Source: Atherix ibis (taxonomy: Eukaryota; Arthropoda; Insecta; Diptera; Athericidae). From it: a stretch of 64,000 bases of DNA. The notes under the pieces are model-generated. The model had not been told where the DNA came from. It saw nothing but the letters and a program-made list of their open reading frames with translations, and did not search any database. Below are positions 11,416-24,589 of this stretch, piece after piece. The stretch's first letter is position 1, and each line of letters begins with the position of its first letter. The position numbers were made by a program, and so were the translations under genes. The DNA lies in contig OY282606.1 in NCBI GenBank assembly GCA_958298945.1, positions 30,477,740-30,541,739 on the forward strand. The letters run 5' to 3'.

Positions 11416-12360
11416 AAAAAAAACTGATTTTCCTAAAGTCGTGTGAATTCAATAGTTGATCATGTTTAACAGCTCTCTTTTTTATTTCACTCCAAACAGA
11501 ATTAATTTGCAAATCCCGTTGGATATCTTTATTTCTTATGTACCATGGAGCATTAACTATCCCACCTAGTACTTTATTTTGATACTTTTGCATTATCTCT
11601 ACGTTGAATTTGATTTTACAACCCCATAGTTGGATACCGAACATCCAAACCGGCTTAACTATTTGGTTGTAAATGAGGATTTTATGTTATTCTGCGTTAA
11701 GAGCTCAGAGATTCCCTCCAGCAGCCAATACAATTTTCTATATTTATTGTTGAGTTCTTATGTTTTCTTTTTTACATGCTCCTTTCACTTAAGTTTGATA
11801 TCAAGGGTCATACCTAGATACTTGGCTGTATTGGCATATGGTAAAAATAATGTGCGGTTATTTGGCATCATTTAGCTTAATGCGTTATAGGTCCGTCCAT
11901 TTGTTGACCTTGTTTAATGCATTATGCAGTTTTTTAGTGGCTCCTTCAATAGATGAATCTACCGCCATTATTGCGATGTCATCTACAAATGTAGGCATTA
12001 ATATTTCATCATTTTGTGGAATAACTCTTATATAAAAAAAAAAGTATAGAAGGGGGTCTAGTACACTTCCTTGAGATACTCCTGCTTTTGTGTATTTTAG
12101 GTAAGAATATGCCTGACTCTAAACTGCCTCTCTGAAATATATGAAGAGAGAAATTCAAAGAATTGTTTTGGGAGATCTTTATGCAGTTTGTAGATAAGCT
12201 CTCTAGCCACACCTTAACAAATACTTGCGCAACATCCAAAAAGATTGCTGGGCACATATTTACCTCTTATAGAGCTTTTTTCACTTTATTTGTAATTCTA
12301 TGTACTTGATCTATAGTGGAGTGTTTTGCTCTGAAGGTTCTAAAAAATCGCGCAATCATC
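11414..12360 (-). mobile_element. Jockey-type LINE reverse-transcriptase fragment
   Basis: Minus-strand reverse transcriptase pieces in the right order. AIFLDVAQVFVKVW lies near 12250-12190, GVSQGSVLDPLLY near 12090-12040, and the degraded catalytic box FVDDIAI near 11990-11965. The C-terminal FGIQLWGCKIKFN, NKVLGGIVNAPWYIRN and DLQINSVWSEI segments lie at 11645-11490. These are the conserved blocks of jockey-clade non-LTR retrotransposons. The 5' part is missing and frames shift at least twice, so it is a 5'-truncated dead copy. Confidence 0.85.
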
Positions 12361-15300
12361 TAAACCCATATTTTATAAATTCTACAAACTTAGTATTCAT
12401 ACATATTTGAGTTCGAAAAAAAAGATAAAATCAATAAACACAGATAAATTTGAAAAAATTCAAATTAAAAATAAAAAGTTTATTTAGTAATTAACTAACA
12501 CCATCGCTACTTGGGATGGTAGTTTCGTCTGTTTATTTTATAGAAGAGTAGAAATAATTTCAGCAGCCCGAAAACTTGAAGGAAGGAACATGAAGAAGCC
12601 TATCATAAGGAACATGAAGAAGCATATAATATCGGCGAAAAATTAGAAATGAAAGAATGCAATTTACTATAGAACATTGGACCATGTTCTCAGATTTTTA
12701 AAGAAATATTTTATGTATTGATGAGTTGTCATTTTCTTTAGATGGGTCCCATGGAGGAGAGTTCTTCTATTCTTTACCAACTGAAAAAGGGATGCTGAAA
12801 AATGTATGGTACTCGTAACTGTACGAAGTCATACAAAGGGTTTGTCTATCATATAAAAGTAATTGGTCCTATCGTTACACTATCTGAGAGAATGAATAAT
12901 TACAGTTCCTGCAATGTGTAATTTATTTTCTGTTAGACACCATAAAAACTTTAACTTGGAATTCGTGTTAAAACATATAATTTGTGGGGAAAAATTTGTT
13001 CCTTTTTTTCTAATTTCAAAACTAAGTAAACTAAGACAGTGTAAAAAAAGAGTTGCATTTATTTAATAACAAATCAGGAAAAATTTACAGATAATTAACA
13101 ATTCGATTTGATCTTATTAATTGGTAGGAGAGAAGAGAAGGGGGGAGGGGTTGTTCTACCTTAAAATTCCATAAAGAGCATTCATTTTGAAATTTTATAA
13201 ATTATGATCACAAAGCCTTAACATTCGTTAACTATTATAGCAAAATTTTAATTAAATATGAAAATATATTTATTAATATTATTAATTATTCTTTGAAGCA
13301 ATAGAAAATATAAAAATTTTATAGTATTTTTCTGTTATATACACGTATACATAATTAATCAAAATTTATACTGAATTTGAATTAGTTATCTTTTTTAAAT
13401 TTAAGATTACTCCTCTCTAAATTTCTCGGCCTAGATATCCTGGTTTTTTATTTCGAACTATAAAATAGTGTGAAGAGGATTTTCGTCATTGTTGTTGTCT
13501 GCCTATGTAGGGACACTCCAAATTATTAGCCCAGTAATGCCATAGGAGGTTTTCGGGAAATTTCCAGGGAGAGAGGGACACAACATCGCAACTCTCCTCT
13601 ACAAGAGATATCGATCCTCTTTGCCGATTTTTTTCCTCTCTCACCAGTGCTCTATTTTGTGGGTTTCTGGATTTTTTCTTTAATTTTTTCCTTATGCTAA
13701 ATCACATTTATTTTTTGTTTTGTTTCTAAATTTAATCCTACTCCAAATTTTTATACCCTTCAAAACCATTCCGTATTTCCTCTTCCTCCATGTCATAAAT
13801 TTTTGATTTTTTCTTTTGATTCATTTTATTTGTTATACTATCCTTCTCTCCCTTGGAGAACTGAACACCTTCAGATATTAACAAAGTAAAAATTTATGTC
13901 GCCTGGCATTCCTTTTTTTTTGGTTATTTGGTTGTGAGAGCACTATTGTTGCGAATTTATAACTATCGCAATGCTAATTTCAATAATGCCAACAGCAGTG
14001 AAAAAATATTCTCTGAATACGATCGTAATTGTCTGTGCTCCTCTAGAATGTCACGTTTCTTTATTCCGTCCTTTTCATTCCCCTCTACTTTCCAACATCC
14101 GAAAACATTCGCAGACATATTCGCTCAACCATACAAGCCCAAACATTAATTATGGTTGATATGAAGAAGAAAAAAAAAGATCGCCATTTTATTACGCTTG
14201 TACATACATATATGCTTTCTGGTCAATTAGATGAATTTACTTTAAAAAGAAATATTTCTCATATAAAACCTGGAATATCATTACTAAATTTAAAAAATTA
14301 AAAAAAAAAATTAAAAAAAGTTGAACAAAAATTAAGTGAAATGAATGAAAAATCTTCAATTGAAAAGACTATTTGTATTTTAGTGCAAAGAGAACGAAGA
14401 AACTTTGAACCGATATTTGAAGAAAACACAACAGAATTCACAAAATTGAATGGAATGAAAGAATATATATTTTTTTCCATAATAAAATCAAATTTTCCAA
14501 AGAAGTTGGGGTTTTTTTTTGGTTTCTTCAAGTCTATAAAAGTTTAGAAATTATTCAATTCATTACAAATTGAGGTGTACATAAATATGGATAAATTTCT
14601 TTGGATTTCTTAGTAAAAAAAAGAAGTAGAATAAAAATATTTTTATCCCTAAAAGGTTAATGTACGAATAAAAACTGTTCTCAATTCAAAATTTGCTAAT
14701 GCAAAGAGCGAATAGAATAATTTTGAAATTTACCAAAAATGGCAAATTATACAAAATCTTCTATTTTTTTTAAATAATAATCTTAGATTTGGATTGAATT
14801 GATTTATTTGATTTTTAAAATAATTCCTATTAATCTCCTTAAAGCTAAAAGGAAGAACAAAATCTATCCAAGACCAAGAAAACAAACATAAAATAAAATG
14901 CCCCACCCAAAAATTATAGCACCATTCGATTTTATAACATTGTTTTTTTTTTATTGTTGTTTGCAATTTTCATTTCCTTCGTTGGACTTTATTTTATCAT
15001 ATATGATTATCGGATAAATTGTACAAAAAACAAAAATTGATTACTTTGCATTAATAGAAGGGGTGACAATAGCGTAAACGTTTGTACAAAAATAAAATAA
15101 TAAAATAAAAAAAAATAAAAAAATCAACTTTTTATACTATGACACGGTGGTTATCTTATCACTAATATTTTTTCCACGTCCACTTGTTTTAATTAATTGG
15201 AAAATAAAGAGATATACGTACATATATATTTATTTATAGATATACGAGCATTAAGTCTTTAGACTGGAAAAAAACCACCAGAGACGACTTAAAAAAACAC

Positions 15301-15741
15301 ACAAACAAAATATCTATTATGAAAATGATAGAAAAATTTAGTTTTTTTTGTCATAAAAGTAGGTTAATACTAGTATACATATCCAAATAAAATATTATAG
15401 AAAAAATTTGGAGCCCTAATACCTTTTGTTAAGTTAATTAATAATATAACAGTCTAAATTACTTATATAACAGTTTATATATAGAACAGAATACCAATTA
15501 TGCAATTCAGAAAAGAAAATCTTTTTGGACTCATATTTTGTAATAGGATTGATTGACGGTGTTAAATTTAAAATTAGAATCTGATTCTGGAAGATATCAC
15601 TCCAAATTATTAGGAAATAATACGTTAGATTAGACAAACAAACAAAAAAAAAACAAAAAAACAACATTTTACTCTAGACTAAATATACTAAAATATGGAC
15701 TCATAAAAAACACAAAAATTATCCACTCCTGGGTGTTTTTT
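12361..15741. other. AT-rich non-coding stretch
   Basis: About 3.4 kb without a recognisable gene. There is a short tandem duplication, AAGGAACATGAAGAAGC, near 12583 and 12607. A less AT-rich patch at 13490-13660 has no coding signature. ORFs at 13928-14159 and 14298-14547 are low-complexity and overlap on opposite strands. Confidence 0.45.
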
Positions 15742-15837
15742 AATACTTTTCTATTATTGGCAGTTTGCAGCATACATAATAATAGAAAATTATGTTTTTT
15801 AATACATGCTGCAAACTGCCAATAATAGAAAAGTATT
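15742..15837. repeat. Perfect 32-bp inverted repeat forming a long hairpin
   Basis: The left arm at 15742-15773 begins AATACTTTTCTATTATTGGC. The right arm at 15806-15837 is its exact reverse complement over all 32 bases. The 32-base loop itself contains ACATAA and TTATGT, which can pair to extend the stem. The whole unit is 96 bp. It could be a very small foldback element or a hairpin-RNA or microRNA-like precursor. No protein ORF is involved. Confidence 0.75.
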
Positions 15838-18800
15838 TATTTCTTTTTATTAATCCAAGAAGACTATTAACAGAAATTTCTGAATAAAGGTAAAAAAGAA
15901 TCAATTACAGTAAAAAATATTTTTTTAATCAGATTCATTTTCTTAGACTAGAACCAATGTTTAGCTTGGGAGTGAACCCACTTTATCTCAGAAACTTCTT
16001 TGGTACAGAAATATTTCAAAAACAAAAAATAAAACGAATTTTTAAAAAGAATATGTTCAACGAAACGGTGTATCTACTAAATTTTTATTTTTTTTATTTC
16101 CATGAAAAAATAATATTATCAAATTAAATATTTTCCAGTATCGTTAAATTTGACTGAATTTTAACAAATTCCTGCTTATTTTTAAAGAGGTTTTTACTAT
16201 TAATCGAAAAAGTTTAACAAATAATAAATAAAATCATAATAAATATTTTCAAAAACATATTTATTTGAAAATTAATTAAAAATATTTTTTTTTTCAAACA
16301 AATTTCTTAAATACGATTAAATCTCAAAATATAATTAATATTATTTTTTTTCCTCATAAATAATTCAACCAAATGCAATTGAAATAAAATAAATCAATTT
16401 TAAATATTACTTTTTTCCAATTAAATTTAACTTATCAATTTTTATTAAAAAAATATCTGTATATAATTTTTACTGCAAATGAATTTCTTATCAATTCCAT
16501 CATACGATTATTTGCTTTCCCCTTTGTTGTTGTTGAGTATTTTTCAGTTACATATCTTTTAAGTAAAAGCAGAATACTGTTTCTTTTTTTTAAATATGGT
16601 ATTGTGCAATTAAATATTTTTTTTTATTAATATTATTATTACAATATGGTCACTCAAGAGTACTTTTAACTATACATTTATCGATTTCTTGGAATTATAA
16701 ATGTCACAATATTTTCTAGTATCATAAATCAATATATTGTAGTTAAATCTAATCAGTGTGCTCATACATAAGTGCACTCATTTTATAAAATAATATTTTC
16801 TAGAAAAACAAAAATATTCATACAGAAAAGGTGAAGGTAATTGTTATATTCAAGTAATACTTATGTAAGCCCAGGAATATGGTTATTAAATATTGTATCG
16901 ACACTCTTGATTTAGGGCTAAAAACAAAAATAAATAAATCATTTTATATTTTATCTAGAGTATATACCCTTTCCTCTGTTTGATTTGGAGTATAACGTTA
17001 ACATAAATGCTCGTGCTTTGGTTAGGATTTATCTAACTACAAAAATTATGTTAGATATGAAATTGCACATAATATATCTTGAATTTTGTTTTATTATTCA
17101 AAGTAATAAACCCAATATATGACCATTACCAATATAAGAAGATATTTTACAATTTATAGGTTCAATTTTAGAGTTTTATTCTGATTAACAAAAATTTCGT
17201 AGAGTAGGACAATAACGTTTTCTTTTTTTTATCATTCATCAATAATGACTTTATTAGTAATCATTTTAATTGTATTTTTTAACGTATGTTAGAGGGTAAA
17301 AATGGCTTTCTTATTTGCTAAAAAAACTTAGATTATTGAATCAGAAAAAATTAGAATAGAATTAAAGTGGTCTGAAAATTGGATAAAATTCTGTAGCTGA
17401 AATTTTAAAAAAATGTCCGAAAACGTATTCAATTGGTTTTTTTTATAATCGTATTCAATTGGTTTTTTTCCTGGAAAAGAATACAAAGCCAAAAGCAAAA
17501 TAATCGTACGCCTATATTGCCTCCTTAATAAGATATAAGATAGGAATACGAAGATGTATATGGATTAGAAATAAATACGATAAGTGTAAGAAAAGATCTC
17601 AAAAGAGCTAGAAAAACACTGCTCATAAAGAAAATGCGTAAAAAATAGTTTTAGTGAGACAAAGGACATGAGAATACTAGCCAAAAGGACATAACAATAC
17701 ACTTTAAACTCACGTTAAATTATAATTTACTTTAAACAGACGTTAAATACACTTGCAATAATCACTAATAAATTCATAATTGAAAGAAATTTTATATACT
17801 GAAAATGTGAAAATGAAGAAAATTTTAGGTGCTAAAAATTTTAAAATGTGAGGTGCTAAAAATTTAGGTGCTAAAAATTATATCTTCTCACATTAAAAAC
17901 ACCTAAATAACTGATTAATTGAAATTTTATAAACATAATAAAGTAAAAAATTTCAGTAATTATTTCAAACTTTCTTAATTTTATACGAAACGTTTTTTTT
18001 GTTGTGTAAATTAAAAAAATTAATTACAAAAAGAAGAAAAAATTTCATTTCAGAATTTTATATGAAGTTAGAAACCGTTTGAAAAAAAACATGTTTCCAT
18101 TTAACACAGTTCCGGTAAAAGCAACAACGTCATACTGAATAGTTCTATGAAATAATAATATTTTATTAACAAAATTAATCTAAACAAACAGAATTGTGTG
18201 AAATGCACGAATGTTGGAATGTGTCTTAATTAGAATTTATTATTTTCACTAATGACATCTAACCAAATAAAAATGTAACAGAAAAATCTAACTAGAAAGA
18301 AAACACACATACTCGTATTATACAGTTTATTTGTCGTAAGCTTAAAAGATAGGCATTCGTGTAACTTGACTAAATAGGCTGGAGAAGAGAGTAAACGACT
18401 GGGCTGAGAATAAGTTTTTGTAGGTAGGAACAAATGATACATTAAAGACTAAAACTAATATACAAAAGAGGTAAGAGTACGATCGAGATACTGATTAGTT
18501 TATGACACCTACAAAAAGATATTCGAAACTTTACCAAATTTGCATAGCATCTTGGGTATCTATTGTATCTTATTATTTTTACAAAAAAAATGGCCTCTGA
18601 AGAGGTCAAATCATATAGAAGTATCTGTGTGGCACCACTGAACTGCACACATACTTGTACATATCGACTGTACAACTACAATATAATGGATAAATGGAAT
18701 TTTTAATGAAAGCATAAATTGAATAATACGAGGGGCATTACTCGTACTGAACTGTAAGATCTGGTTTTGATTGAACTTGAAGAAAACTACATTTACGAGT

Positions 18801-19265
18801 TTAATTTGTTTCCCTCTTCTTATTCCATATGATATTTCTTATAGAAAATGGATTTTTATCAAATAGTCTAAGAAGATATTCACTTTTTTAATATTCATTC
18901 TTTTAAGCCATATAAGAAGAACTGTAATTTTAAAGGTAGTAATGGATTTTTTTTTCTATTATTATAAGTAAGAATTAAGATAAGCTAAATATTCAAAAAT
19001 ATAATTAATAAATTTAGATAAGATATATTTTTCATAAGAGCATTATTGAATTGATGAATAAATAAAGAATTTTGTTGGTACAATTGGGTAAGTGAAGAAT
19101 CTAACCGAAAATATCACATATTTCTTATTCTGAAAGTGTTTGTTATCAACAAATATTTTCATCCAAGACGACAATAGGTAATCGTAAATAATATGAGTAA
19201 ATATGAATTTTTAAAATTGCCATATTTTCTTGATATTAATCAATATTTTTTTAATTGAAAGCAAT
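15838..19265. other. AT-rich non-coding stretch with short tandem repeats
   Basis: No gene is visible. Two local tandem repeats occur: CGTATTCAATTGGTTTTTTT twice near 17425-17468, and AGGTGCTAAAAATT three times in 17827-17880. Minus-strand ORFs at 18230-18442 and 18442-18675 have no recognisable motifs. Confidence 0.45.
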
Positions 19266-19269
19266 GAAG

Positions 19270-19640
19270 TGGAAGTAAACACCTATTGGAGAGTCAGAAG
19301 AATCTAATATTTCTCACAGCCATCGTCCTTTAGTCTTCAATAAGTGTTTTTGGTTAGGGTAACAGAAAGAAATTCTCCTGCGATTGGACTATGATGACAA
19401 GATAAACGGGATGTAATTTTTGGTATTTTTATTACAAACATCAAAGGAAGCATCAATAATTTTGGGCAGAATTTTAGATTCTAAAGACTAAATACAATAG
19501 GAATAGAAATGCATCGTCGAGCCGCAAAATACAATTCCGTAAGTCCAAATAGGTTGTAAAATTCAGTTCAATATTAAAAGTTCACTATTTATGTTAATTT
19601 TGAGTAGTTGTCAAATATTGTGAGTAGTTATAGATAACGT
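19270..19640 (-). mobile_element. Jockey-type LINE C-terminal fragment
   Basis: The minus strand near 19550-19530 encodes a degraded PIWTYGI segment, the block just before the ORF2 C-terminus of jockey elements. The sequence is closely related over its whole length to 55910-56290. The shared stretch includes TTCCGTAAGTCCAAATAGGT and the lead-in AATTGCGAGTAAACACC-like block. No open frame survives. Confidence 0.6.
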
Positions 19641-19689
19641 TTGTTAGTTTCAAATCTTTTGAGCCTAAAACAGTTTCTCTTTATTCATT

Positions 19690-20027
19690 TTCAAAGAAAT
19701 ACGGACCAATAACACCTTCAGACAGTGTTTTTTTCTTAGATACAATGGCTTCTTTATAGTCACTTGCAGGTTTTTTTTAGATCTCCATATAAGGCAATTT
19801 TGCTTATTTACGTATCCATTGAGCGAAAAATGACCCTCATCGCTAAAGAAATAATCTTATCTTAAAGCGTGAAATCTGATTACGGCAAAGATACTACTTT
19901 TATAGAAAATTTTCTTTTTGTTCTTTGGTAATTAAACGATTTATAATATAAAATGCTATTTTGGTTGACATATATGTCAAATGACAGGGTTTTACTTTTC
20001 AAAGCACAAAATGGATAACCCTTTATA
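19690..20027 (-). pseudogene. DD41D transposase remnant, 5' end copy
   Basis: The minus strand reads YFFSDEGHFSLNGYVNKQNC and LIWRS near 19850-19775, the first catalytic Asp block of the DD41D family. The outer end at about 19975-20027 carries the family terminus, including ATGACAGGG and ATGGATAACCCTTTATAA. Similar termini occur near 33811, 37328, 41257 and 47200. The 3' half is missing. Confidence 0.65.
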
Positions 20028-20141
20028 AAAGGCTAGCTAGCTTATGAAAGTAATGTGAACAGTTTTCACGTGTATACTAGGATTTGAGAGTAAGGATATA
20101 CGGTGGTAAATGATTGAATTTATAATAAGATATGATGAAGG

Positions 20142-20475
20142 AAGAAAAATTTCATCTAAAAGATCGTTAAAGAAATGTTAATTTATCAATATAAGAAAAT
20201 AAATATAAGTTTATATTGGAATTACTAATCCTAAAAATTACTAAATTTGTGAATGATAAATACACTTTTTTTTTATAAGTAACACTTCCCGTAAGTAAGT
20301 AGTCATATGTTGAAATAATCCAGTCCATCTAGCGCCTCTTCGGTATAATTTCATTAAAGACAACATGGTCATACTTGGAAAGGAAATACAAATCGGGATT
20401 ATTTGTAGACTGGAACAAATTTCATTTCTCCTTTCATAAAAATGAAAGGTTGAATGAATGGCCATCTTCAAATAG
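20142..20475 (-). repeat. Dispersed repeat, possibly LINE-derived
   Basis: The segment 20142-20240 is nearly duplicated at 25655-25740, where it adjoins a LINE reverse-transcriptase fragment. One minus-strand frame reads NPDLYFLSKYD, loosely like a LINE endonuclease region, but this is weak. The adjacent ORF at 20241-20471 has no family I recognise. Confidence 0.35.
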
Positions 20476-21396
20476 TCGGACTACTCTACTAACTAACTAT
20501 GCATTTATTAATATTAAAAAGTGAATCATTTTTATAGTAAAGTAAGTATAATAATGCACTGGATTGCCATGCCATGCCATGTCAACACTTTCGATTTCTA
20601 ATGATACTCGTACCATCCATGCACGGATGCACGCCAGTTTGAATAAATTAAATTGATACCCATGCATTTTGTTTGAAATGAATAGAATGTGTTTTGGTTA
20701 GCTGACATTGAAACGATTCATCAACACCATATCGCACGCAATTTCTATTTATAATTTTCTGTTTACAATTCAAATTCATGAAGTACGTAAAACCTCACTT
20801 ACACGCGATATGAATGCAAATCGTTTCCTCCAACTCGGACGTTAACGCCACCATAGTACGGACGATTAGCGATTTGCGTCCGATTAACAATTGACTAACT
20901 ATTCTAGAAAGAAGATACTCAATTGCATGCAAATTATCAAATCATTGACTCCATATTGTAAAGGTATTTATTCAATTATACGTAGGAGGATGAGGACACA
21001 CACGCTGTGCTACTAAGCATTTGGCAACAAACAAACGATGCGATGGCAGAACGAACGAGGTTGGAACGTAAAATTATTATTGATATAAGTTAATGATAGT
21101 TTTCAGATTGAGGAGTTTTATTTATCTATTTCTACATTATCTTCCTCCGAATAACAATGGCACTGACTCCAATGTTTATCCAGCTTTCTAATTTCTAACC
21201 GGAAACGGTTGTCTTCGACGCTTACAAAATATTATACTTGTATTCGTTTAAGAGCTCCATGACCTTTTCTCGTATTTGCATTTATCAAAATTTAAAGAAA
21301 TTTTTTTTTGATTCAGATAAAGTTGATCGATTTAATTCAAATATTTTTTCTTAAATTCTTTTTGATAAAAAAGATTTTAAATTTAATCTTGTATAA
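20476..21396. other. Non-coding stretch
   Basis: Contains CATGCCATGCCATGC simple repetition at about 20567 and a moderately GC-richer patch at 20690-21070 with AACGATTC and AATCGTTT in opposite orientation. No coding evidence. Confidence 0.4.
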
Positions 21397-23058
21397 CAGA
21401 GATGGCAAACCTTTTATCCGTATGGAATTTTGATCCAGAGATGGCAAACCTTTTATCCGTATGGTATATTAATTTTTCTTATAAAATTTAATGGTGAGTC
21501 AGACATAATATGAATTTAGATTTTATTTTGATAATTATATTAAATTCTATAATGAAAAAGAGGCCATTTACCGACATCATGTTACGTGTGGGTTGGCATT
21601 GCCAGCTTTTCTAATAAAACTGGTCAAACAAAAATTGAATGAAGCAATTAGACGTTATTAAATTTGATGGAGAAAATTAGTTTTTTTTTCAGTAAATTAA
21701 AAATAGACGTGGGAAAAGAGTTATTAAATCGAGGAGCCATACACAATATAAGGAGTGCATTTCTTTACGAATATTAACTTTGGAAAAGGCATATTTTTTA
21801 GAAGATAATCGCTTGCTAATAATAATGTATCGCGAATTTTGTGTTTTTTTCAAAAATTATTTATTTATTCATAAATATCTATTTTGTCCCCTTCAAAGTA
21901 ATCCCCACCAGATATTCTACACTTGTGCCAACGTTTTTTTCCAATCCTCGAAGCACTTCAAAAAATCATTTTTTGTGATCTTGTTCAGCTCCTCCTTCGG
22001 TACCGTCTTTATCTCCTCAATCGTAGCGGAGCGTCGTCCTTTCATCATGGCGCTCTTCAGTCTCGGGAACAAGAAAAAGTCACAGGTGGCCAGATCTGGG
22101 AAATACGGTGGCTGCGGCATTATTAGTGTGTTGTTTTTGGCCAAAAATTCGGGCACAAGCAACGATGCGTGAGCAGGGGGTTATCATGGTGCAAAAGCTT
22201 ATTTTTGTTCTTCCACAAATCCAGGCGTTTCTGGCGGATTGCTTCGCGCAACTTGCGGATAACTTGCAGGTAATATTCTTTATTGACCGTTCTACCCTAT
22301 GGTAAGAACTCATGATGCACCACGCCCCTGCAATCGAAGAAAACTGTCGTTCACACGCCCCGGCACTCTGAGAACATTTTGTACCACCCATAAACGTTGA
22401 TTTGGTCCAAGGTAGCTTCACCATATGCCACAGTCAACATTCGGAATGCGTCCGCGCAATTAATTTTGTTTTTCACACAAAATTTGCTATAGATTCTTTG
22501 ATCCATTTTTTGGAATGGGCAAAAATCGAAGACGAGTCAAAACACGTGCAAGCAAAACAGCTGTCAAAAATTAACTGAACATTCAAAATGGCCGAACTTG
22601 TCGGCATAAGTGAGAGACATGAGCACCAACATAACACCATAAAAAATCGAAAATCGAATATACGTAACCCGCGGAAATTCAAAATTCGCGATATTTTTTG
22701 AACAGACCAGCTCCGTCATTTTTTTATATTTTTTCCATTTCAATTTCTATTGTATTTATTAATTTTAGTTTTTTATTTATAAAATACTAGATTTAAACGT
22801 TGCATCACTAACCAATCAAACTCGAATAATACCAACATGGTGAAATCGAAGGTGTAAGAATGTTGTATGAACTTTGGAAATATTATTGTCCTTATATTTT
22901 TTCTTTGAGGTTTGGATAATTCCTTAAATATACCTTATCAGAGTATATTTTTTTTACTTTTTTTTTTAGTTTGTAATGAAATTAAGCATTGAGTCATTGA
23001 AAATCGTAACGAGGGTCAGTCTGTGACTCGTGGGTCATAGGTTCGTTCGCCATCACAG
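21397..23058. mobile_element. hAT-like non-autonomous element with a nested mariner
   Basis: The left end has CAGAGATGGCAAACCTTTTA at 21397 and again 39 bp later at 21436. The right end at 23058, read inward, is CTGTGATGGCGAACGAACCT. Short CAG-ATGGC-AACC inverted termini of this form are typical of hAT superfamily elements. Candidate 8-bp flanks match at only 5 of 8 positions. No hAT transposase is present. A minus-strand mariner at about 21822-22708 sits inside. Confidence 0.45.
21822..22708 (-). mobile_element. Internally deleted mariner (vertumnana-like), copy A
   Basis: Minus-strand copy of the element also found at 29406-30606 and 51602-52845. The right terminal repeat, AAATTCGCGATATTTTTTGA ending near 22708, is good. 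The left one is eroded to ATGTATCGCGAATTTT. The transposase start is preserved as ATG GAT CAA AGA near 22505, and the second catalytic Asp survives as HHDN. The C-terminus PPYFPDLATCDFFLFPRLK is present, so the third Asp is intact too. A large block of the middle, including the first Asp region, is missing: the jump lies near 22350-22370. Confidence 0.8.
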
Positions 23059-24580
23059 TCCTATAGTAGGCCTTTAATGTCGAGAAAAAAAACAATCCCT
23101 CTGCTATAAATAAAATATTTTTATTATCTTATTTTAAGTAGCTGGTACATATTTCTGAAGTAGCTGACAAGCCTACCCTCATCGAAAAGAAACCCAATTG
23201 GAATTTCAGATCTGATTTTAATATAGATTTTGGGTTAGTATAGTAATAATTGTTCTAAAATTTGATGAATTCACATAGCTATTTACTAAAAGATGGAATT
23301 TAATATGATTTCAAAGAATTATTAAAAATGTTATCTGTTTATTACACTTGGCAAGTTGGTAGTAGTAATAATAAACACAAAATTTTAAAGACAGAATCGT
23401 AAAAAAAATTCTCTCATTTTCGACGACTCTCGCGTAAGGTTAATAACCCAGAAAAGAGAATCATGGAAAATTTTTAATACTCGAACATGAAATTTATATA
23501 GTTTAACTTCCTTAAAACTTTATGATTATTAGTGAATTTTTTTTAAATATTTTTTTTTTGTTAGTCAAAAGCATTACTAAAGATAAAAGTGATCTATGCA
23601 CTCAGAATATGTCTAAGACTATATGAAAATTTTATTGTAATTCTTTCTAATGCATATTCTTAAAATGTTGTTTTATTAAGAAAAATTTCCAAGAATCATG
23701 AACGAAATACATAAAAATCATACCGGTGTGAGTGAGTGTTTCTTTTAACATGTACACAAATTAATTGATGAGCCATAATATTGAATATGAAATGGTTTTT
23801 GATTTATTTTATAAATACATCCATGCAAGTACATAAAAGTTCATATTAATTTATTTTTCTTTTCTTAGTGTCATTACCACCACATGATTTGTTATCGACC
23901 AATTACAAGTGTACTTGGCAGAAGAGTACAACAGTAGATCTTGTATAAAATGCATCTATTTATGTGACACGACGATGAAGTGATACAGAAACCAGTTGGT
24001 GTGTGTCTTGAATAATTTCGAACAGTCTCACTAAACTCGCTGACGGATTATAAAAGTTTCACTCGCTGCTGATGGGAAAACAGGCCGATACATTTTGCTC
24101 GCTGACCGACTAGATAAAATTCATTTCACAGAACAACGTGAACGGATTCTTGAAAACGTGATTGAAATTAAATATTGAACTTGAAATTAACCATAAAAGG
24201 AATGATTTGCAATTTGGGTCAATGCATCGGCCATATTAGCTTGCCAAATTGAAATTGAACAGTTTTTTTCAAACTTATACTTAGAAGCGCATATACAAAG
24301 TACAAAAACGCAACACTCCCAATGCTGCGTGTAGGTAGACATTATGAATTGATAAAAATACAATTCGAGATTTCGACAGGTTTGAACAAAAAATCCAACA
24401 ACATCAAGGTAAATAATGTATATACACATGCACATACGAGTATATATGTAGGTAGAAGTATCGAAAAATAATAATGTTGGATTTTTTTAAAGTAATAATA
24501 TCTGATAAACTAAAGAATTATACAATTTATGTTTTGGAAAGTAAAGTTAAATAAAATATATTTAAAAATTCAAATTTTGA
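23059..24580. other. Non-coding stretch
   Basis: AT-rich with no gene. At 24036-24105 the heptamer TCGCTGA or close variants recur three times in a GC-richer patch (CTCGCTGACGG, CTCGCTGCTGA, CTCGCTGACCG), which could be a cluster of binding sites. Confidence 0.35.
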
Positions 24581-24589
24581 TAATATTTT

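Noticed and set aside
14298..14547. Opposite-strand ORFs rich in Phe and Lys
   Set aside because: Low-complexity AT-rich sequence gives open frames on both strands; no motif.
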